Positions 60,000 to 64,000 of a stretch of DNA of 64,000 nt are shown one piece after another; the first letter of the stretch is position 1, and every line of letters begins with the position of its first letter. The stretch covers positions 186,001 through 250,000 of the forward strand of contig NZ_JBOBFV010000005.1 in NCBI RefSeq assembly GCF_050587365.1, read 5' to 3'. The notes under the pieces were generated by a model. That model made no database searches, was not told where the DNA came from, and worked only from the letters and a program-made list of their open reading frames with translations. The stretch is from Plantibacter auratus. GTDB lineage: Bacteria > Actinomycetota > Actinomycetes > Actinomycetales > Microbacteriaceae. Both the position numbers and the translations under genes were made by a program.

Positions 60000-61028
60000 A
60001 TGCGTCAAGGAGTCGGACACTCCTGGTCTCTGGCGACAACCGCGGACGCGGTGAAGCCGGCACCGGAGACCATGCGAGCCGCGGTGATCGACGCCGTCGG
60101 CAGTCCTGAGGTCCTCCGGATGGAGACCGTACCGACACCGCGTCCGGTCATGGCGGAGTTCCTCGTGAAGGTCGTCGCGGCCGGCGTGAACCCGGTCGAC
60201 GCCAAGACCCGCGCGGGCCGGGGCGTCTCCTCTGCCATCACGGCGATGCCGGCCGTCCTCGGGTACGACTTCAGCGGCATCGTCGTCGAGTCGCCCTTCG
60301 CTGCCGCCGGCCTCCTGCCCGGTGACGAGGTCTACGGCATGACGAGCTTCCCGCGGACGGGCGGCAGCTACGCCGAGTACGTCGCGGTGTCCTCCCTGAG
60401 CCTGACGCGGAAGCCGACGACGCTGTCACACGTCGAGGCCGCCGGGGTCCCTCTCGCCGCGCTGACCGCGTGGGGCATGGTCGTCGACGTCGCGAAGGCG
60501 CACGAGGGACAGCGCATCCTCATCCACGCCGGGAGCGGCGGTGTCGGGCACTTCGCCGTGCAGTTCGCCACCTACTTCGGCGCGCGGGTGATCGCCACCG
60601 GCTCCGGTCGCAACGTCGGTTGGCTGCGCGAACTCGGCGCCCATCAGGCGGTCGACCACGAGTTGCACCGGTTCGAGGACGTCGTCGACCAGGTCGACGT
60701 CGTGATCGACCTCGTGGGCAACACCGTGGACGACACGGGGTCGCGTTCCCTGCGGGTCCTCCGCCCTGGCGGGCTCATCATCAACGCGCCGACCGGTTCC
60801 TGGCCGACGCTCGAGGAGGAGGCCCGGGCCGCAGGCGTCCGCGCGACGCGGTTCACCGTGGCCCCCGACGGCGCCACACTCGACACCATCAGTCGGCTGC
60901 TGGAGTCCGGGGACGTCCGGGTGTTCGTCGACCAGGTGTTCGACCTCGACGCCGTCCGGCAGGCCCACGTGCTCCTCGAGGGCGGTCACTCACGCGGCAA
61001 GATCGTCCTCAAGGTCGCCGACGGCTGA
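60000..61028 (+). CDS. Zinc-independent MDR oxidoreductase (quinone oxidoreductase-like)
   Basis: A 342 aa medium-chain dehydrogenase. The catalytic-domain part (MRAAVIDAVGSPEVLRMETVPTPRPV...VNPVDAKTRAG) and the nucleotide motif ILIHAGSGGVGHFAVQFATYFGA (GSGGVG, NADPH-type) match quinone oxidoreductases that lack zinc. A 24 residue N-terminal stretch precedes the conserved start; ATG at 60000 with GAAGGAG upstream is well supported. Single gene, bounded downstream by a repeat array. Probably reduces quinones or alkenals in the cytosol. Confidence 0.85.
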   Translation: MRQGVGHSWSLATTADAVKPAPETMRAAVIDAVGSPEVLRMETVPTPRPVMAEFLVKVVAAGVNPVDAKTRAGRGVSSAITAMPAVLGYDFSGIVVESPFAAAGLLPGDEVYGMTSFPRTGGSYAEYVAVSSLSLTRKPTTLSHVEAAGVPLAALTAWGMVVDVAKAHEGQRILIHAGSGGVGHFAVQFATYFGARVIATGSGRNVGWLRELGAHQAVDHELHRFEDVVDQVDVVIDLVGNTVDDTGSRSLRVLRPGGLIINAPTGSWPTLEEEARAAGVRATRFTVAPDGATLDTISRLLESGDVRVFVDQVFDLDAVRQAHVLLEGGHSRGKIVLKVADG

Positions 61029-61069
61029 GTCCATCCCGCCCGTCGACCGGCTCAAAGGCCGGCGGACCG

Positions 61070-61198
61070 CCCTTCGACAAGCTCAGGGACCGGTGGACCG
61101 GTCGCCGAGCCCCACCCCGGTCGCCGAGCCCCGCCCCGGTCACCGAGCCCCACCCCGGTCACCGAGCCCCACCCCGGTCACTGAGCCTGTCGAAGTGC
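61070..61198. repeat. REP-like repeat with intact inverted ends and amplified inner units
   Basis: Left end CCTTCGACAAGCTCAGGGACC, right end GGTCACTGAGCCTGTCGAA, and between them five copies of an ~18 bp step (CCCCGGTC(A/G)CCGAGCCCCA). The inner unit is a diverged form of the end sequence. It fills the gap between the convergent oxidoreductase and GNAT genes; the GNAT stop codon lies inside the right end. Confidence 0.85.
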
Positions 61199-61735
61199 GT
61201 CCCCGAAGACCTGCTCCATCACGAAGTCGTCGTGCCGTTCGGGTCCGACGAGGAACGTCTTCGTCCCCACGACCGCGAACCCGCTCTTGCCGTAGAACCG
61301 GATCGCCCTGGCGTTCTGCTGGTTCACCCCGAGCCACACCGACGTGACGCCTCGGGACCGGGCGTCGTCGAGGGTCGCCTCCATGAGCGTGCGCGCTCCG
61401 CCGGCACCGTGGCTCTCGGGGAGCACGTACAGCTTGCTGAGTTCCGCTGTCGGGCGGTGCGTGACTGCGGCGAGCACGTCGGGGTCGATCGGATCACCGA
61501 AGACGAGCATCGTGTAGCCGATGGCCGTGCGGTCATCGTCGTCGACGAGGAGCCGGAGCGCGCGTCCGGGATCTGTCAGGTAGCCGGTGAACCGGTCGAG
61601 GGTGAAGTGCTCGGCGATGAACGCGTCGATGTGCTCCTGCGCGGTGCCGGGTGGGCAGGCGAGGGCGAAGGTCGCTGCGGCGAGCGTGGCGAGCGTGGCG
61701 GCGTCGTCGGCCGTGGCGGTGCGGGTGGAGACCAT
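61178..61735 (-). CDS. GNAT family acetyltransferase
   Basis: A 185 aa N-acetyltransferase. Acetyl-CoA-binding motif A is in LSKLYVLPESHGAGGARTLMEATLDDA (Q/RxxGxG/A form HGAGGA) and motif B in VWLGVNQQNARAIRFYGKSGFAVVGTKTF. ATG at 61735 is used; a GTG at 61756 is possible. The C-terminal residues ALRQAQ and the stop codon are encoded by the REP-like repeat. Substrate unknown. Confidence 0.85.
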   Translation of the reverse strand: MVSTRTATADDAATLATLAAATFALACPPGTAQEHIDAFIAEHFTLDRFTGYLTDPGRALRLLVDDDDRTAIGYTMLVFGDPIDPDVLAAVTHRPTAELSKLYVLPESHGAGGARTLMEATLDDARSRGVTSVWLGVNQQNARAIRFYGKSGFAVVGTKTFLVGPERHDDFVMEQVFGDALRQAQ

Positions 61736-61768
61736 CCCTGCATCGTACGACGCCACCCCGGAGAACGA

Positions 61769-61803
61769 CGAAGGCCCGGTCGCGTGACGCGACCGGGCCT
61801 TCG
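61769..61803. terminator. Terminator downstream of rplA
   Basis: CGAAGGCCCGGTCGCG and CGCGACCGGGCCTTCG pair perfectly (16 bp) around TGA, 12 bp after the rplA stop. Confidence 0.9.
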
Positions 61804-61814
61804 TACTGGTGAGA

Positions 61815-62504
61815 CTAGATGGAGTTGACGTCCAGCGGGATGCCGGGGCCGAACGTGGTCGACACGGCGCCCTTCTGGATGTAACGGCCCTTCGAGGAGG
61901 ACGGCTTGAGGCGGAGGATCTCCTCGAGCGCGGTGTTGATGTTCTCCTCGAGCTGCGATGCGTCGAACGAGGCCTTGCCGACGACGAAGTGCACGTTGGA
62001 GTGCTTGTCGACGCGGAACTCGATCTTGCCGCCCTTGATGTCGGACACGGCCTTGGCCACGTCCGGCGTCACGGTGCCGGTCTTGGGGTTCGGCATGAGG
62101 CCACGGGGACCGAGGACCTTACCGAGACGACCGACCTTGCCCATGAGCTCCGGGGTGGAGACCGCGGAGTCGAACGAGGTGTAGCCCTCGGCGACCTTCG
62201 CGATGAGCTCGTCGCCGCCGACCTCGTCAGCACCGGCCGCGATCGCGGCCTCTGCTGCCGGGCCCGTCGCGAAGACGATGACGCGGGCGGTCTTGCCCGT
62301 GCCGTGCGGGAGGATGACCGTGCCGCGGACCATCTGGTCCGCCTTGCGCGGGTCGACACCGAGCTTGAGGGCGACCTCGACGGTGCTGTTGAACTTGGCG
62401 GAACCGGTCTCCTTGGCGAGGGCGACGGCCTCGTTCGGGGTGTAGAACTTGTCAGCCTCGATCTTCTCGGCTGCGGCCCGGTAGGCCTTCGACTTCTGTG
62501 CCAT
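61815..62504 (-). CDS. rplA: 50S ribosomal protein L1
   Basis: A 229 aa protein of the L1 stalk, which also binds its own mRNA. It begins MAQKSKAYRAAAEKIEAD and contains the L1 block GPRGLMPNPKTGTVTPDV and GKIEFRVDKHSNVHFVVGKASFD. ATG follows ATAGGAGAAC. 114 bp after rplK. The next ribosomal gene expected, rplJ, is about 21 kb away on the same strand. Confidence 0.98.
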   Translation of the reverse strand: MAQKSKAYRAAAEKIEADKFYTPNEAVALAKETGSAKFNSTVEVALKLGVDPRKADQMVRGTVILPHGTGKTARVIVFATGPAAEAAIAAGADEVGGDELIAKVAEGYTSFDSAVSTPELMGKVGRLGKVLGPRGLMPNPKTGTVTPDVAKAVSDIKGGKIEFRVDKHSNVHFVVGKASFDASQLEENINTALEEILRLKPSSSKGRYIQKGAVSTTFGPGIPLDVNSI

Positions 62505-62618
62505 GTGTGTTCTCCTATGAGAAATGTGGTCATCTGCGCCTGGCCGGCGCTGCCACGAGTGAAAAAGAAAGGTGCGAGGGTGTGGCCTGGAAGGCTCACC
62601 CCGTGCGGGTCGGAAGGA

Positions 62619-63050
62619 CTAGCCCTCGACCGTGATGCCCATGGAGCGGGCGGTGCCGGCGATGATCTTCGCGGCTGCGTCGATGTCGTTCGAGTTCAGG
62701 TCGGGAGCCTTCTGCTCGGCGATCTGACGGACCTGCTCCTTGGTGAGCTTCGCGACCTTGACGGTGTGCGGGGTACCGGAGCCCTTGGCGACGCCGGCGG
62801 CCTTCTTGATGAGCTCCGCTGCGGGCGGGGTCTTCAGGATGAAGGTGAACGAACGGTCCTCGTAGACGGTGATCTCGACGGGGATGACGTTGCCGCGCTG
62901 CGACTCGGTGGCCGCGTTGTACGCCTTGCAGAACTCCATGATGTTGACGCCGTGCTGACCAAGGGCGGGGCCGATGGGGGGAGCAGGGTTTGCGGCGCCG
63001 GCCTGGATCTGCAGCTTGATGAGACCCGTGACCTTCTTCTTCGGTGCCAT
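62619..63050 (-). CDS. rplK: 50S ribosomal protein L11
   Basis: A 143 aa protein at the factor-binding centre of the ribosome. It has the conserved [36 protein letters not shown] and the C-terminal RNA-binding domain with [32 protein letters not shown], ending [13 protein letters not shown] follows GAAGGAAGAAAC. 93 bp after nusG. Conserved throughout. Confidence 0.98.
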
Positions 63051-63143
63051 GTTTCTTCCTTCTTCTGGGGTTCGAACGCCATCGGATGATGTGCGCTCTC
63101 CCGCGCGCCCGTCGGGCGGCGGTGGACTGTGGAGCCGTGTGGC

Positions 63144-64000
63144 TTAGAGCTTGGTGACCTGGTCGAAGCTGAGCTCGACCGGCGTCTCGCGCTCGAAGAG
63201 GGAGACGAGCACCGTGAGCTTGCCGCTCTCGGGCTTGATCTCGCTGATGGAGCCGGGGAGGCCCGCGAACGAGCCCTCCTTGATCGTGATGGTCTCGCCG
63301 ATCTCGAAGTCGACCTCGGCGGGGATGACACGCTGCTGCGTGGCGCTGCCCTTGGTGCCGGAGCCCTTGACGGGCGCGGTCTCCTTGACCTCGACGAGCG
63401 ACTTCAACATGTTGAAGGACTCTTCGAAGCGGAGCGGCGTGGGGTTGTGCGCGTTGCCGACGAAGCCGGTGACGCCAGGCGTGTGGCGGACGACCGACCA
63501 GCTGTCCTCGTTGAGGTCCATGCGGACGAGCACGTAGCCGGGGATGCGGACGCGGGTGACCATCTTGCGCTGGCCGTTCTTGATCTCGACCACGTCTTCC
63601 ATGGGGACCTCGACCTGGTAGATGTAGTCCGCGACCTCGAGCGTCGACTTGCGCTGCTCGATGTTGGCCTTCACCTTGCGCTCGAAACCGGCGTAGGAGT
63701 GGATGACGTACCACTTGCCGGGCAGGAAGCGGAGTTCCTTGCGGAACGCGTCGTAAGGGTCTTCCTCGGACTCCTCGGCGGGCTCGGCGTCGGCGTCGGC
63801 GTCGGTGGGGTCTGCCTCTTCTTCGGCGATGGCCTCTGCTGCGGCTTCGACCTCGGCTGCCTCGTCGAGTTCGAGGGCGTCGTCGACGACGGCGTCGGCC
63901 TCGGGGTCGACGGCCTCGGCCATCGCGTCGAGCACGGCGTCGAGGTCGACCTCGGTGTCGCCGGTCTCCTCGACGTGGACGGCGTTGTGCTCAGCGGGGT
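63144..64000 (-). CDS. nusG: Transcription termination/antitermination factor NusG (5' end outside window)
   Basis: The C-terminal 285 or so codons are present; the frame stays open to the window edge, so the start is missing. The NGN domain (GKWYVIHSYAGFERKVKANIEQR...RIPGYVLVRMDLNEDSWSVVRHTPGVTGFVG) and KOW domain (FEIGETITIKEGSFAGLPGSISEIKPESGKLTVLVSLF) are complete. Before them is an acidic, Glu/Asp/Ala-rich extension of more than 70 residues, a trait of actinobacterial NusG. It heads the rplK-rplA group. Confidence 0.97.
   Translation of the reverse strand, partial: PAEHNAVHVEETGDTEVDLDAVLDAMAEAVDPEADAVVDDALELDEAAEVEAAAEAIAEEEADPTDADADAEPAEESEEDPYDAFRKELRFLPGKWYVIHSYAGFERKVKANIEQRKSTLEVADYIYQVEVPMEDVVEIKNGQRKMVTRVRIPGYVLVRMDLNEDSWSVVRHTPGVTGFVGNAHNPTPLRFEESFNMLKSLVEVKETAPVKGSGTKGSATQQRVIPAEVDFEIGETITIKEGSFAGLPGSISEIKPESGKLTVLVSLFERETPVELSFDQVTKL

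Overview
The window is a 64 kb piece of a high-GC Gram-positive (actinobacterial) chromosome. Pervasive GTG/ATG starts with AGGAGG-like ribosome sites, tightly ATGA-coupled operons, a NusG with an acidic N-terminal extension, a DtxR/MntR regulator, DUF3105/DUF305 and MT0933-type proteins, and many sugar ABC systems without their own ATPase all point to a Microbacteriaceae-like organism. The genus cannot be named from the sequence alone. No rRNA, tRNA, CRISPR array, integrase or transposase was seen.

Layout. (1) 1-12334: a carbohydrate locus. A leftward operon (MalF-type permease, MalG-type permease, binding lipoprotein, DUF6807/PmoA-like protein, Gfo/Idh/MocA oxidoreductase, alpha/beta hydrolase) is divergent from a rightward operon (Gfo/Idh/MocA oxidoreductase, DUF993 aldolase-like protein, TIM-barrel isomerase, LacI regulator). 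Two near-identical LacI operators sit in the shared promoter region. (2) 12335-18142: a stand-alone DarT-like (DUF4433) protein, an MFS pump behind a SoxR/MerR-type promoter, and the reverse transsulfuration pair (cystathionine gamma-lyase/synthase and cystathionine beta-synthase). (3) 18338-24344: manganese regulator mntR and mntH, DUF3105 and DUF305 membrane proteins, an orphan MT0933-like protein, a small DNA-binding protein and an aquaporin. (4) 24466-30910: a GntR regulator, an overlapping pair made of a transmembrane nucleotide cyclase with altered catalytic residues and an MscS channel with a cyclic-nucleotide-binding domain, then an ABC exporter. (5) 31139-39547: a DUF559 nuclease-like protein, an AglEFG-like alpha-glucoside ABC importer with a LacI regulator, and an MFS/MarR pair. 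(6) 39877-40857: rplJ-rplL with an attenuator leader. (7) 41178-61735: about 21 kb of accessory and metabolic genes (AAA ATPase, trpF, a two-component system beside a MacB-like ABC transporter, an EmrB-type pump with MarR, a second Gfo/Idh plus TIM-barrel sugar operon with a ROK regulator and one frameshifted gene, membrane proteins, an oxidoreductase and a GNAT). (8) 61815-64000: rplA, rplK and a 5'-truncated nusG.

The usual nusG-rplK-rplA-rplJ-rplL block is thus divided by about 21 kb, with all parts on the same strand. Two families of short dispersed repeats run through the window. One is a palindrome-bounded intergenic element of about 70-90 bp, often next to gene 3' ends, whose outer arms differ between copies while the inner core is shared. 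The other is a REP-like sequence (TTCGACAAGCTCAGGGACC) with internally amplified copies that has entered at least three coding regions. The most notable gene-level observations are the cyclase/channel pair, in which both the enzyme and the receptor lack canonical nucleotide-handling residues, the DUF993-containing sugar pathway with its operators, and the operator architectures visible in front of several transporter genes.
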